A stretch of DNA of 64,000 nucleotides, from NCBI RefSeq assembly GCF_000222485.1, contig NC_015914.1, forward strand, positions 2,862,501 through 2,926,500. Direction: 5' to 3'. Shown here in pieces: positions 10,532 through 20,037 of this stretch. Positions within the stretch are counted from its first letter, which is position 1, and each line of letters begins with the position of its first letter. The notes under the pieces are model-generated. The model saw only the letters and a program-made list of their open reading frames with translations. It was not told where the DNA came from and searched no databases. The position numbers and the translations under genes are program-made. The stretch is from Cyclobacterium marinum DSM 745 (lineage in GTDB: Bacteria > Bacteroidota > Bacteroidia > Cytophagales > Cyclobacteriaceae).

Positions 10532-10543
10532 ACAATAAACAAA

Positions 10544-12172
10544 ATGAATTTTTGTAAACTTAAAATAGTCTTTTACATAGTGGCTCTTACTTATTTTGCC
10601 ATGGGATGTCATACGAAAGAAAAGCAAATTGAAGATGAAAAGCCACCCAATATCTTGTTTATCATGTCTGATGATCATGCGTATCAGGCCATTAGCGCAT
10701 ACGGGCATGGATTGAATGAAACACCCAATATTGACAGAATAGCCAATGAAGGTGCGATCTTCACCAGAGCCACGGTAACCAACTCTATCTGTGCTCCTAG
10801 TAGAGCCGTATTGCTTACCGGTAAGCACAGTTTCATCAATGGTAAGGTAGACAATGTCCAGCCTTTTAACTGGGATCAAGAGAGTTTCCCTAAAATCTTA
10901 CAGGCCAATGGTTACCAAACAGCATTGATCGGGAAAATACATCTAAATGGTTTGCCTCAGGGTTTTGATTATTCCATGGTGCTGCCGGGCCAAGGGCATT
11001 ATTACAATCCCGATTTTCTCGTCAATGGCGAAAAAAAACGGTTTGAAGGATATGTAACAGATATTACGACGGATGAAGCCTTGAAATGGCTAAAAAGTGG
11101 TAGGGATCAGGATAAACCTTTTGCTTTAATGTATCATCAAAAAGCCCCTCACAGAAACTGGAAACCTGCGGAGGAATACCTGACTTTGTATGATGATCGA
11201 GATTTCACTCCACCGGCAAATTTTTATGACCAAGAAACCAATTATGCAAATAGAGGTACTGCGGCCAAAACCCAGGAAATGGAAATTGACGGACATGCGC
11301 AATGGGGCCATGATTTTAAATTGGAAATAGATCCCTATGGAGACAGCACCGGTTTTAGCAATCAATTGAAACGACTCAATCCAGATCAGTTGGCTAAATG
11401 GAAAGCTGCCTATGATCCTAAAAATGAAGCCTTTTTAAAGGCCTTTGGTCAAGGTGATGAGTCCACTTTTAGCGATGCCAAAAAGAAACAAATCGCCCAT
11501 TGGAAATTTAATAGGTACATTAAAGATTACTTAAGAACTATCAAATCGGTAGATGATGGTGTAGGAGAGGTTTTGGATTATTTAGAAGCCAATGGCCTAG
11601 CAGAGAACACCATAGTTGTTTATACTTCAGACCAAGGGTTTTATCTGGGTGAACATGGTTGGTTTGATAAACGTTTTATGTACGAACAATCTTTTAGAAC
11701 ACCTTTGTTGGTGCGTTACCCTAAGGAAATTAAACCCGGAACTGAAATTGACAAGCTGGTTCAAAATTTAGATTTTGCGCCTACTTTTCTTGATTATGCC
11801 GGAATTGATGCTCCACAAGAAATGCAAGGAGAATCCTTCCGTAAGTTGGTTAGTGGGGAATCAGGAGAGTGGCGTGATGCCGTTTATTATACTTATTATG
11901 AATACCCTTCTGTACATATGGTAAAACGTCATTATGGGGTGGCCACCGACCGGTACAAGTTGATTCATTTTTACTATGACATTGATGAATGGGAAATGTA
12001 TGATTTGAAAGAAGATCCTTCGGAAATGAACAATATTTACGATGATCCGGAATATGCAGAGGTAAGGGCTATGATGCATGAAAGGCTGGTAGAGCTAAGA
12101 GAAAAATATGGAGATAGTGATGCCAATGATAAAAAATACTTGGATGCGTACCTGGAAGCTCGAAAAAAATAA
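10544..12172 (+). CDS. Sulfatase, family S1 lipoprotein
   Basis: 542 aa. The lipoprotein signal ends in FAMGC (Cys 22), so it is probably membrane anchored. Formylglycine motif CAPSR with Cys at residue 83, metal-site Asp pair in IMSDDHA, and SDQGFYLGEHGWFDKR near the C-terminal half. The layout resembles the S1 subfamilies that include N-acetylglucosamine-6-sulfatase and choline sulfatase relatives; the exact subfamily cannot be set by eye. It lies 12 bp after the preceding sulfatase and is therefore co-transcribed. Two sulfatases of different type suggest a substrate with more than one sulfate linkage. Confidence 0.92.
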   Translation: MNFCKLKIVFYIVALTYFAMGCHTKEKQIEDEKPPNILFIMSDDHAYQAISAYGHGLNETPNIDRIANEGAIFTRATVTNSICAPSRAVLLTGKHSFINGKVDNVQPFNWDQESFPKILQANGYQTALIGKIHLNGLPQGFDYSMVLPGQGHYYNPDFLVNGEKKRFEGYVTDITTDEALKWLKSGRDQDKPFALMYHQKAPHRNWKPAEEYLTLYDDRDFTPPANFYDQETNYANRGTAAKTQEMEIDGHAQWGHDFKLEIDPYGDSTGFSNQLKRLNPDQLAKWKAAYDPKNEAFLKAFGQGDESTFSDAKKKQIAHWKFNRYIKDYLRTIKSVDDGVGEVLDYLEANGLAENTIVVYTSDQGFYLGEHGWFDKRFMYEQSFRTPLLVRYPKEIKPGTEIDKLVQNLDFAPTFLDYAGIDAPQEMQGESFRKLVSGESGEWRDAVYYTYYEYPSVHMVKRHYGVATDRYKLIHFYYDIDEWEMYDLKEDPSEMNNIYDDPEYAEVRAMMHERLVELREKYGDSDANDKKYLDAYLEARKK

Positions 12173-12208
12173 AATGAGGCAATAGTATTAGCATCTTTTG
12201 GAACTGAG

Positions 12209-12252
12209 AAAGCCCCAATCTATAGTTGAATACTGTTGATTGGGGCTTTTGG
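12209..12252 (+). terminator. Intrinsic terminator after the sulfatase pair
   Basis: AAAGCCCCAATC and GATTGGGGCTTT, perfectly complementary over 12 bp, around a 17-base loop, ending in a T-run. Confidence 0.75.
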
Positions 12253-12371
12253 TTTTATCCTGTCATTAAAACCTATGCATTCGAGATTTTTGCTTTGTTC
12301 GATTTATAGTTTTTCTTTTTTAAACCGATATTGTATCATCTTTAGTCGATTAAAAGTTAAATTCAATTAAA

Positions 12372-13592
12372 ATGGCCACCAAACGAATTTCTTTATTAGC
12401 GATATTGATTGCCGCTTCCTTGTGTTTAGGAATAAAATCGAGACCTAAATCCAATCTTTTGCCCAATAAGCCGATTGGCGTGTTGGTTTCTCCCAAAGAG
12501 CTATTGGAAATAAAAGAAAAAGCCAATAAAGGAATTGAACCTTATCACACCAACCTAGATGAATTTCTAATGTTTATCGATGATCTGATCAAAGAGTCAG
12601 AACAATGGGAGCCACTTCCGGAGGAAGTGAAGGTGGTGGGGAGAAGTTCCTCTCATCCTATCCAGCTAAGTTCAACCGGAGGTAAGCTAGTTTATGGTTT
12701 GGCCATTGCTTGGCACCTTACAGGGGATGAATCTTATGCCCAAAAAGCCAGAGACTTAATTTTAGATCTTAGTTCTACTTACAATTACCAAAATGCAGAA
12801 GAAAAGAGGTTTGACTGGGGAGCGCAGGGCATACTTAATCTTGCCAGAGGTGGTACACCCTATATTTATGCAGCGGACCTGCTTGAAGGTTGGGAGCAAT
12901 GGACGGTGAAAGACAAATTAACCTACCAAGTTTGGTTAAGAGATGTCATGTACAGTAAAGTGGCCTGGGCAAGTCGTTATAGGAAAAACAACTGGGGAGT
13001 GGCAGGCTCTTTTTCTGCTGCTCTGATTGCTTATTACCTGATGGATCATCCTGATTGGAAGCTTGAAGAAATTAGCCCCAAATACCGAAGTTTAAGTCCC
13101 AAAGAGGCTTTTGCAGCACACAATGCGTTACAAATTGGCAGGCAGAAAACGACTGACGATTGGAAGTTAGATGCTAAAGTGAATCTTTGGGGGATTTTAC
13201 CTAATGGAGCAATTCCAGAGGAAATCCGAAGGGGGGATGACCCCATAGATGGTGATTATCTGCCTTCCGAAGGAAGCGGTACACATTATACCATGACCTA
13301 TATCGAGCACCTTACAGCGCACGCCGAATTTTTAAGAAGATTAGGGGATCATTCTATTTATGACAATATTGAAAAAGACGGTTCCGGTTCCCTGCGAAAA
13401 GCTTACCATTTCGTAATAAATAATCCCAAAGGGGCCCACTGTTTTACCTCAAACCGAATCAATGCATTGTATATGGCTTATAATTATTACAAGGATCCTG
13501 AAATGCTTCGCTCTCTCAAAGATTGCGGTCCCGGAAACATTTCAGGTCAACGATTGGCCCTTTTTGGCAGGTTGACCCATCCTATTCTTTAA
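12372..13592 (+). CDS. Alginate-lyase-like (alpha/alpha-toroid) polysaccharide lyase family protein
   Basis: 406 aa with an N-terminal signal (about 1-22). The body is helix-rich: GGKLVYGLAIAWHLTGDESYAQKA and NNWGVAGSFSAALIAYYLMD are characteristic of the alginate_lyase Pfam family (toroid lyases acting on uronic-acid glycans). The Asn-Asn-Trp segment and the later SGTHYTMTYIEH segment are candidate catalytic and binding positions. It has its own leader (200 bp gap with terminator) but belongs to the same locus. Substrate unknown; with the sulfatases upstream, a sulfated uronate-containing algal polysaccharide is plausible. Confidence 0.75.
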   Translation: MATKRISLLAILIAASLCLGIKSRPKSNLLPNKPIGVLVSPKELLEIKEKANKGIEPYHTNLDEFLMFIDDLIKESEQWEPLPEEVKVVGRSSSHPIQLSSTGGKLVYGLAIAWHLTGDESYAQKARDLILDLSSTYNYQNAEEKRFDWGAQGILNLARGGTPYIYAADLLEGWEQWTVKDKLTYQVWLRDVMYSKVAWASRYRKNNWGVAGSFSAALIAYYLMDHPDWKLEEISPKYRSLSPKEAFAAHNALQIGRQKTTDDWKLDAKVNLWGILPNGAIPEEIRRGDDPIDGDYLPSEGSGTHYTMTYIEHLTAHAEFLRRLGDHSIYDNIEKDGSGSLRKAYHFVINNPKGAHCFTSNRINALYMAYNYYKDPEMLRSLKDCGPGNISGQRLALFGRLTHPIL

Positions 13593-13613
13593 CTTCGTTT
13601 TGCCTATAGCATT

Positions 13614-15440
13614 TTATTTTAGTCTGAAATTCATCCCAGCCCTTGCCCATCTTCCGGGCATTTGTACCGTGCCTGCCTCAATATAATCGGTATTGCTAAT
13701 GTTGGAAACTTCGGTAAAAAAGCTGAATTTCTTAAGACGATTGAAATCCAATCGGGCATCTAAGAGAAAATATGGATCCAAGCTCATCCTTTCGATGTAC
13801 CGCATTTTAGCTGTCAACTCAATATTGTTTTTGAAGGCCAGTTGAAAACCGGATATTAGCTGGTGTCTAAGAGCTGTTAAAGAGTACCTCGTTTCAATAC
13901 CTTCCTTTTCAATGAGATTGGCATCAATGAAATTATAACTTAAGCTTACTTCTCGCAACTGGAGATCATTTTGGGTCCCTTCAAATCGGTACTGAAAACC
14001 TGCTTCCACACCTTGAAAAGTTACTTCATTAAAATTTTGAGGTTTCCAAGGGCCTTCGGAATCTTCTCTGGTCCATTCTATCAGATTATCAGTATGCCTG
14101 TTGAAATACACCAATTCTGCTATAAACCCATTTTTTGATAATTTAAACCCAGCTTCATAATTAACGGCTTTTTCTGGTTCTAGCATGTCGTTGCCAATAT
14201 TCGTTGGCCCTACATAATACAAGTCAGTGTAAGTTGGAATTCTAAAGCTCACCCCAAAATTGGCATAAGACCTAAGCCAAGGATTGAGCTGATAGCCCAA
14301 CTCAGCACCGGGAAAATGCTTCCATCCATATTCTGAGTAATAGTTGGAATATAGTCCGGCTCTAATATCCCCATGCTTGGAGAAGTTTGTTCGGTGTTCC
14401 AAAAAGGCGCCCATAATGGTCCTTTCTCTCAGCCCTAAATTATTGCTGTCAATTTTTTCCTGTCTTCCTTCCACGCCAAAGCCCAAGGTGCCGAAATTAG
14501 TTTCTTGGCGCCCGTTGATTTCAAGTGCATAAACATTCGTAGTGTGTTGATTTTGGAAAAAAGAAGGGTCGTTTCTTTTCAATAGAAACTCATCTTTATT
14601 GCTTCTCCAATAGGCTCTGGATTGAACGTAGGTGTTACCCTTTTCGAGGGTATGGCTGATGGCTGCCAAGCCGGTCTGTATGCTTTCCCATTGATCTGGG
14701 AATGAACTTGAATAAAAACCATTGGCACCAAAATCTCTGTTGGCGAAGGAAAGTATGGTTTTTATCTCCTGAAATGCATTCACATCAAAGCCTGCTTCAT
14801 AGAATATGGTGTTGATAGAATAATCACTGTTGTGCCAGTGCCCATCACTGGCATTATGAGATACCGCCAGGCTCTGCTTGAATTTCCCAATAGGTAAGGA
14901 AACTTGAAAAGAGCCACCTCTCATGCCAAAGTCACCACCGTAAAGTCCAGCCTGTAGGTTAAAACTTTCAGGGAGCTCTGTAATAATATTAATTGCTCCT
15001 GCATAGGCATTCTGCCCATAAATTCTAGAAGCAGGTCCCTTAAGGATATCAATTCTCTGTACACTTGCTAGTGGTACAGGAATATTCACCATATGGTGTC
15101 CGGTTTGAGGATCTGAAAGTTTAATGCCATTTACCAACATCAGGGTTTGCTCAAAGGAGCCTCCCCTGATACCGATATCTGCTTGCACACCACTTACTCC
15201 TCTTTGTCTTACATCCAAGCCCGGTGTGAAAGATAATATCTCTTGGAGACTGCGGGCAGGGGCGGTTTCAATATCCTTTCGATGGATAATGCTAATGTTC
15301 CTTGAACTTTTGGAAAATGGAATTTCCATCCGATTTTCTTTTATGATTACCTCATTGAGGGTTTGAATGGTGCTGTCATTTTGGGCAAAGGATGCCGAAG
15401 TGGCAATGAATATAAAGGCGATAAACAGTAAGTATTTCAT
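13614..15440 (-). CDS. TonB-dependent outer membrane receptor (BtuB/siderophore-like)
   Basis: 608 aa. Signal peptide at about 1-19 (ending SFAQ) and a TonB-box-like segment NEVIIKENRMEI. The plug domain at about 45-155 contains GLDVRQRG, GIRGGSFEQTLMLVNG and RIDILKGPASRIYGQNAYAGAINI, and the beta barrel runs to a C-terminal GMNFRLK. It lacks the carboxypeptidase-like and SusC features, so it is a classical receptor for a metal chelate, cobalamin or similar. No partner transport genes are adjacent. It converges with the lyase gene, ending only 21 bp away, with no hairpin between them. Confidence 0.9.
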   Translation of the reverse strand: MKYLLFIAFIFIATSASFAQNDSTIQTLNEVIIKENRMEIPFSKSSRNISIIHRKDIETAPARSLQEILSFTPGLDVRQRGVSGVQADIGIRGGSFEQTLMLVNGIKLSDPQTGHHMVNIPVPLASVQRIDILKGPASRIYGQNAYAGAINIITELPESFNLQAGLYGGDFGMRGGSFQVSLPIGKFKQSLAVSHNASDGHWHNSDYSINTIFYEAGFDVNAFQEIKTILSFANRDFGANGFYSSSFPDQWESIQTGLAAISHTLEKGNTYVQSRAYWRSNKDEFLLKRNDPSFFQNQHTTNVYALEINGRQETNFGTLGFGVEGRQEKIDSNNLGLRERTIMGAFLEHRTNFSKHGDIRAGLYSNYYSEYGWKHFPGAELGYQLNPWLRSYANFGVSFRIPTYTDLYYVGPTNIGNDMLEPEKAVNYEAGFKLSKNGFIAELVYFNRHTDNLIEWTREDSEGPWKPQNFNEVTFQGVEAGFQYRFEGTQNDLQLREVSLSYNFIDANLIEKEGIETRYSLTALRHQLISGFQLAFKNNIELTAKMRYIERMSLDPYFLLDARLDFNRLKKFSFFTEVSNISNTDYIEAGTVQMPGRWARAGMNFRLK

Positions 15441-15687
15441 AAATTAATTATTTGCGCTTCAAATTACTCCTCAAAAATTCACAAATACAAATCCGAAGAT
15501 TGTAGGAGTTTATGGAGGTCAAGTAAAAATTTGATGAAGACGACTACTTTTTGTCAAAATAAACTTTCAATAATGTGGGAGAATCAAAGCAGTTTATGGG
15601 TGAATTCAAGTAGAGGGAAGAAGGATTTATTTGATTGAAACCCATTTATGTGGGGCGATTCTTTTAATTTAGCAAAAAAAAAGAACT

Positions 15688-17640
15688 ATGAAATATAATC
15701 ATCTAAGCAAATGGCTGATTGTAGCCTTGATGTTTTCCGCCAATTGGGTCTCTGCCCAGGTGACTGAAAATAACCAAAGTGACTTCAACGAATTTACTTA
15801 TAGGCAAGGTTCAGCTTATAGGGCGGCTTCAGGAAAGCCGGGGCCAGAATACTGGCAAAATAAAGCAGACTATAAAATTGCAGTAACCCTGAATGAAGAA
15901 GAACATATTATTGCAGGTAAAGTAGATATTACCTATACGAACAATAGCCCTGAAAGCCTTCCATTTGTTTGGTTGCATTTGGAGCAAAACAGGTTTAAAG
16001 CAGATTCAAGAGGTACGCTTACTACTCCAATACAGGGGAACAGGTATTCAGGAGATGTTGATGGAGGTTTTGCTATCAATAATGTAGAGGCAAAATTAAG
16101 CAAGCGTGGAAGTTCTGTTTCTTCCAAGCACATCATTTCGGATACTAGAATGCAGGTCTTTTTTGACGAACCCATTCCGGCAAAGGGTGGGCAAGCCACA
16201 ATTTCTATGAATTTTGAGTTTAAAATTCCTGTTAAAGGAATGGATAGAATGGGTAGATTGGATGTAGCTGACGGCACCATTTATGCCTTAGCCCAATGGT
16301 ATCCTAAAGTAGCTGTATTTGACGATGTGGAGGGGTGGAACATAGAACCTTACCTCGGAGCAGGTGAGTTTTACCTAGAGTATGGGGACTTTGATTACCA
16401 AGTTACTGTTCCTTATGACCATATTGTGGTAGGTTCGGGAGCCTTGCAAAACCCCAAAGAAGTGCTGAGTAAAACCGTATTAGATCGCCTAGAAAAAGCT
16501 GAGAATAGTGATGAAACGGTTTTATTGATAAAGCCTGATGAAGTCACCAAGCCGGAATTAACCAGGCCCAAGCAAGAGGGAACATTGACTTGGCGTTTTA
16601 AAATCGAGAATGCCAGGGATGTAGCTTTTGCTTCATCTAGTGCATTTATTTGGGATGCAGCAAGGATCAATTTGCCTGAAGGTAAAAAAGCGATTGCACA
16701 ATCTGCATATCCTAATGAGAGTGATGGGCAAGATGCGTGGTCGAGGTCTACTGAATACAGTAAAGCATCCATAGAGCATTATTCCAATAAATGGTATCCT
16801 TACCCATATCCCTCGGCTGTAAATGTGGCGGCAGATATTAATGGAATGGAATATCCGGGATTAAATTTTTGTAGCTATAAAAGCAAGGAAGGGTCGCTAT
16901 GGGGCGTTACAGATCATGAGTTTGGGCACAATTGGTTTCCTATGATTGTTGGCTCTAATGAAAGACGTTATGCATGGATGGACGAAGGTTTTAATTCTTT
17001 TATCAACCATTACAGTTCAGAAGCATTCAATGATGGAGAATATGGATCCACTATGCAACAAACCAGAAAGTACCTCAAGTGGTTTAACAGTGAGGACAGA
17101 GAAGGGATAGACACCTATCCTGATGTAGCCAATACATCTAATCTGGGGATGATTGCTTATATGAAACCTGCCATAGGTTTATTGTTGTTGAGAGAATATA
17201 TTTTGGGTGAAGAGCGTTTTGATAACGCCTTTAAAGCCTATATAGAAGCATGGGCCTACAAGCATCCACAACCCAATGATTTTTTCAATATTGTGGAAAA
17301 TGTAGGTGGAGAAAACCTCTCATGGTTCTGGAAATCTTGGTTTTATGGTACTGACAATATTGATTTGGCTATTGAAAATGTGGTGCCTTATGGCAATGAT
17401 CAAGTGGTCATCCTTAGCAATAAAGGAGGTGTGCCAATGCCAGTTAAGTTAGGGCTTACTTATGCAGATGGAAGTAAAGAGAGTATAGTGTTGCCTGTAG
17501 AGATATGGCAAAGAGGAGACAGTTGGAATTACCAACACAAATCTAATAAGCAGCTTATAGGTGTTGAGATTGATCCGGAAAAAATCCTTCCGGATATCAA
17601 CATAGCCAATGACAAATGGCCAAGTGAAATTTATAAATAA
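15688..17640 (+). CDS. M1 family zinc metallopeptidase (aminopeptidase N-like)
   Basis: 650 aa with signal peptide at about 1-24. The zinc site is complete: HEFGH at about residues 410-414 and the third ligand Glu at about 433 (WMDEGFNSF), the HExxH-18-E spacing of M1 gluzincins. The exopeptidase GxMEN-like motif appears as NGMEYPG. An N-terminal beta-saddle domain precedes the catalytic domain. It probably trims peptides in the periplasm or outside the cell. Single gene closed by the bidirectional terminator at 17642. Confidence 0.93.
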   Translation: MKYNHLSKWLIVALMFSANWVSAQVTENNQSDFNEFTYRQGSAYRAASGKPGPEYWQNKADYKIAVTLNEEEHIIAGKVDITYTNNSPESLPFVWLHLEQNRFKADSRGTLTTPIQGNRYSGDVDGGFAINNVEAKLSKRGSSVSSKHIISDTRMQVFFDEPIPAKGGQATISMNFEFKIPVKGMDRMGRLDVADGTIYALAQWYPKVAVFDDVEGWNIEPYLGAGEFYLEYGDFDYQVTVPYDHIVVGSGALQNPKEVLSKTVLDRLEKAENSDETVLLIKPDEVTKPELTRPKQEGTLTWRFKIENARDVAFASSSAFIWDAARINLPEGKKAIAQSAYPNESDGQDAWSRSTEYSKASIEHYSNKWYPYPYPSAVNVAADINGMEYPGLNFCSYKSKEGSLWGVTDHEFGHNWFPMIVGSNERRYAWMDEGFNSFINHYSSEAFNDGEYGSTMQQTRKYLKWFNSEDREGIDTYPDVANTSNLGMIAYMKPAIGLLLLREYILGEERFDNAFKAYIEAWAYKHPQPNDFFNIVENVGGENLSWFWKSWFYGTDNIDLAIENVVPYGNDQVVILSNKGGVPMPVKLGLTYADGSKESIVLPVEIWQRGDSWNYQHKSNKQLIGVEIDPEKILPDINIANDKWPSEIYK

Positions 17641-17641
17641 G

Positions 17642-17675
17642 AAAAAGGAGGAGCTACAACGCTCCTCCTTTTTTC
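17642..17675. terminator. Bidirectional terminator between convergent genes
   Basis: AAAAAGGAGGAGC and GCTCCTCCTTTTT around a 6-base loop, T-run on both strands. It serves the M1 peptidase gene (+) and the VOC gene (-). Confidence 0.85.
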
Positions 17676-17707
17676 TTTATTAATGGGTTCCTATATTTAT
17701 CGTTTTT

Positions 17708-18109
17708 TTAAATAAAATCATCATTGATTTCTATCCAGTAGCCGTTTGGATCTTGAAAAAAGATTTGATGAATTCCATCAGGACGCAGGTTTACTTTTCC
17801 ATTGAGGCCTTCTGAGTTCCCGAACGGTATATTTTTCTCTTGAAGCTTTTTGATAAATGCATCCATATCCTTGACACAAAAGCATAGGTGGTTGGTTCTG
17901 TCAATGTTTTGTTCCTTCCAGGGAACCTCCCGTGCGATTACGTGAATGGATAACCCGTATCCTATCCCAAACCACGTATGTAGGTGGTCTTTAAATGGGT
18001 CTTCAATTTTAGGTAGTCCTATAATTTCCTCGTAAAACTGATTGGTCTTCTCAAGGTCTTTGGCATAGATCGCAACGTGATTGACTTTTAAATGGGCAAA
18101 TTCACTCAT
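17708..18109 (-). CDS. VOC (glyoxalase/bleomycin-resistance fold) family protein
   Basis: 133 aa, one vicinal-oxygen-chelate unit with two beta-alpha-beta-beta-beta modules. Probable metal ligands are His 11 (VNHVAIYA), the His in TNHLCF and the Glu in YWIEIND. The motif FFQDPNGYWIEI is typical. Members include glyoxalases, dioxygenases and resistance proteins; the substrate cannot be inferred here. It lies downstream of the S41 protease gene on the same strand but beyond a strong terminator. Confidence 0.85.
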   Translation of the reverse strand: MSEFAHLKVNHVAIYAKDLEKTNQFYEEIIGLPKIEDPFKDHLHTWFGIGYGLSIHVIAREVPWKEQNIDRTNHLCFCVKDMDAFIKKLQEKNIPFGNSEGLNGKVNLRPDGIHQIFFQDPNGYWIEINDDFI

Positions 18110-18186
18110 GGAAAATGGATGATTTGAGTTAAGTATATACGGTTTTCGAAGGGAAAATTACCCTTTTAACGAACAAAAATATAAAA

Positions 18187-18217
18187 AAAAGCCGGAGGTT
18201 CTATTCCTCCGGCTTTT
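18187..18217 (-). terminator. Strong terminator after the S41 protease gene
   Basis: GCCGGAGG and CCTCCGGC with flanking A/T runs around a 7-base loop, between the stop of the protease gene and the VOC gene. Confidence 0.85.
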
Positions 18218-18231
18218 AAGTGAAATACAGC

Positions 18232-19863
18232 TTATTCTTCAAAGAAGGCCAATGATTCCGCATTTTCCAGTAGCTTGATGGCTTGCTGATAGATTTCATT
18301 GACTTCATTTATAACTTTATAGAAGGCATCATCATCGTAAATATTTCTTGCCATATGAGCCTTTAAGAGCACCTGTAAATAATGTTTAGATTTTTTAAAA
18401 TCTTTTTCATTGAATTCAACCTTGTATTTTTCTCCCATTTTCACCAAGTCGTTCAACATGGCGTCAGAGATTTCAAAGTTTTTATTGTATTCCTCAAAAG
18501 GCATTTTATCAAACTTCTTTTTGTTGGTGTCCAAATAATCCAGAATGTATTCTCTCCATGATTCGGACCTGAACAACCTATTGACATAGGAGCTTGACAT
18601 GCTGGTATCCATTGGGACAAAATAATCCGGCATGATTCCTCCTCCGCCGTAAACAGTTCTTCCTTTAAGGGTTTCGTACTTTAAACTGTCATTAAAATTA
18701 ATGCTGTCTGCACTGTAAAATTCTCCATGCTCCAATCTATTGAAGTAATCCATGGCATAATCTTCATCATTCTCCCCATAAGGTTTTTGAATGGATCTGC
18801 CTGACGGAGTGTAATACCTCGCGATGGTAAGGCGCAGTTCTGCACCATCAGATAGGTCAATAGGCATTTGAACAAGCCCTTTTCCAAAAGACCTTCTGCC
18901 GACAATCAGTCCCCTGTCATTGTCTTGAATTGCCCCTGCCACAATTTCAGAGGCTGAAGCACTTCCCTCATTGACCAATACTATTACAGAGCCTTCTTCA
19001 AATGCTCCGGGCCGCACGGCAAATGCCTCTTGGCTGTACCTGTCAAGCTTTCCTTTCTGTGAAACAATTACCGCTTTGTCTTTCAACATCTCGTCAGCTA
19101 TGTTTATGGCAGCACCCATATAACCTCCCGGATTTCCTTGAAGGTCAATGATCAAACGCTCCATGCCCTCGCCTTTTAATTCTTGCAATGCATTGCGAAA
19201 TTCTTCATGAGTATTGGCAGCAAACCTAGTGATTTTTATATAGCCTGTTTGTCCATCTATCATGTAAGAAGCATTTACACTGTATTGTGGAATTTTGTCC
19301 CGAGTTATATTAAAATCAAGGAATTCCGATTCATGCTTCCTTTTTATGGCAATTTCTACCTGACTTCCTTTAGGACCACGTAGTAAATCAAATACATCCC
19401 TGTTGGTAACCCCTGTACCGGCTACAGTTTCGCCGTCTACTTTAATGATTTGGTCGCCGGGCAGTAATCCTATTTTTTCTGAGGGGCCTCCGGTAAGCGG
19501 TGATACAACGTAAATGGTGTCTCTCAAAATACCAAACTCTATACCTATACCATCAAATTCACCCTCTAACTGAGATTTAGCTAAGGCCGCATCTTTTGCA
19601 GGTATGTAACTTGAGTGTGGGTCTAGTTTTCCCAGCATTTGCTCTATCCCAAATTCTACCAACTCATTGGTGTCAACACTGTCTACATAATCCCTGTTGA
19701 TATAAGTAATGATCTCCTGCAATTTATAAATTGCAGATTTTAGATCGTTTCTGTCTGAAGAGGGGGCCGCAAAGGTAGCTCCTATCCAAATCCCTGCTGA
19801 TATACCCAAAGCCAAAAAAATGGGTAGTCGTATCTGTGATTTTGTATTCTTCTTTATGCTCAC
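18232..19863 (-). CDS. S41 family C-terminal processing peptidase
   Basis: 543 aa. N-terminal membrane/signal segment at about 12-33. A PDZ domain at about 95-185 is followed by the S41 protease domain, with catalytic Ser in GSASASE (about 303) and catalytic Lys in SFGKGLVQ (about 328). A C-terminal helical extension of more than 100 residues is rich in Lys and Asp. The start appears to be GTG at 19861-19863. Such Ctp/Prc proteases cleave envelope proteins from their C-terminus. It is expressed as a single gene bounded by a terminator. Confidence 0.93.
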   Translation of the reverse strand: MSIKKNTKSQIRLPIFLALGISAGIWIGATFAAPSSDRNDLKSAIYKLQEIITYINRDYVDSVDTNELVEFGIEQMLGKLDPHSSYIPAKDAALAKSQLEGEFDGIGIEFGILRDTIYVVSPLTGGPSEKIGLLPGDQIIKVDGETVAGTGVTNRDVFDLLRGPKGSQVEIAIKRKHESEFLDFNITRDKIPQYSVNASYMIDGQTGYIKITRFAANTHEEFRNALQELKGEGMERLIIDLQGNPGGYMGAAINIADEMLKDKAVIVSQKGKLDRYSQEAFAVRPGAFEEGSVIVLVNEGSASASEIVAGAIQDNDRGLIVGRRSFGKGLVQMPIDLSDGAELRLTIARYYTPSGRSIQKPYGENDEDYAMDYFNRLEHGEFYSADSINFNDSLKYETLKGRTVYGGGGIMPDYFVPMDTSMSSSYVNRLFRSESWREYILDYLDTNKKKFDKMPFEEYNKNFEISDAMLNDLVKMGEKYKVEFNEKDFKKSKHYLQVLLKAHMARNIYDDDAFYKVINEVNEIYQQAIKLLENAESLAFFEE

Positions 19864-20024
19864 GTTATTCCTATTTATATTTTTAATGCAAAGAAAAGCA
19901 TCGTTTAATTTAATTGTTTTTTACCAATATTACAATTAAACATGTATTGAAGGCGTTTCGTTTAGATAAACGTAATATTTTTAAAATCGGTGCTGTAACT
20001 TACTTTTTTTACGTTTATTTCTTT

Positions 20025-20032
20025 TAATTTTG
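20025..20032 (+). promoter_or_regulatory. Possible -7 promoter element for the hemerythrin-ruvX-def operon
   Basis: TAATTTTG matches the Bacteroidota -7 consensus TAnnTTTG. It sits only 5 bases before the ATG at 20038, so a transcript from it would be almost leaderless. No good -33 element is seen, so this is tentative. Confidence 0.3.
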
Positions 20033-20037
20033 TGATA

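Noticed and set aside
10523..10879. Minus-strand open frame of 118 codons across the second sulfatase start
   Set aside because: No family similarity, antisense to a well supported coding region, and typical of shadow frames.
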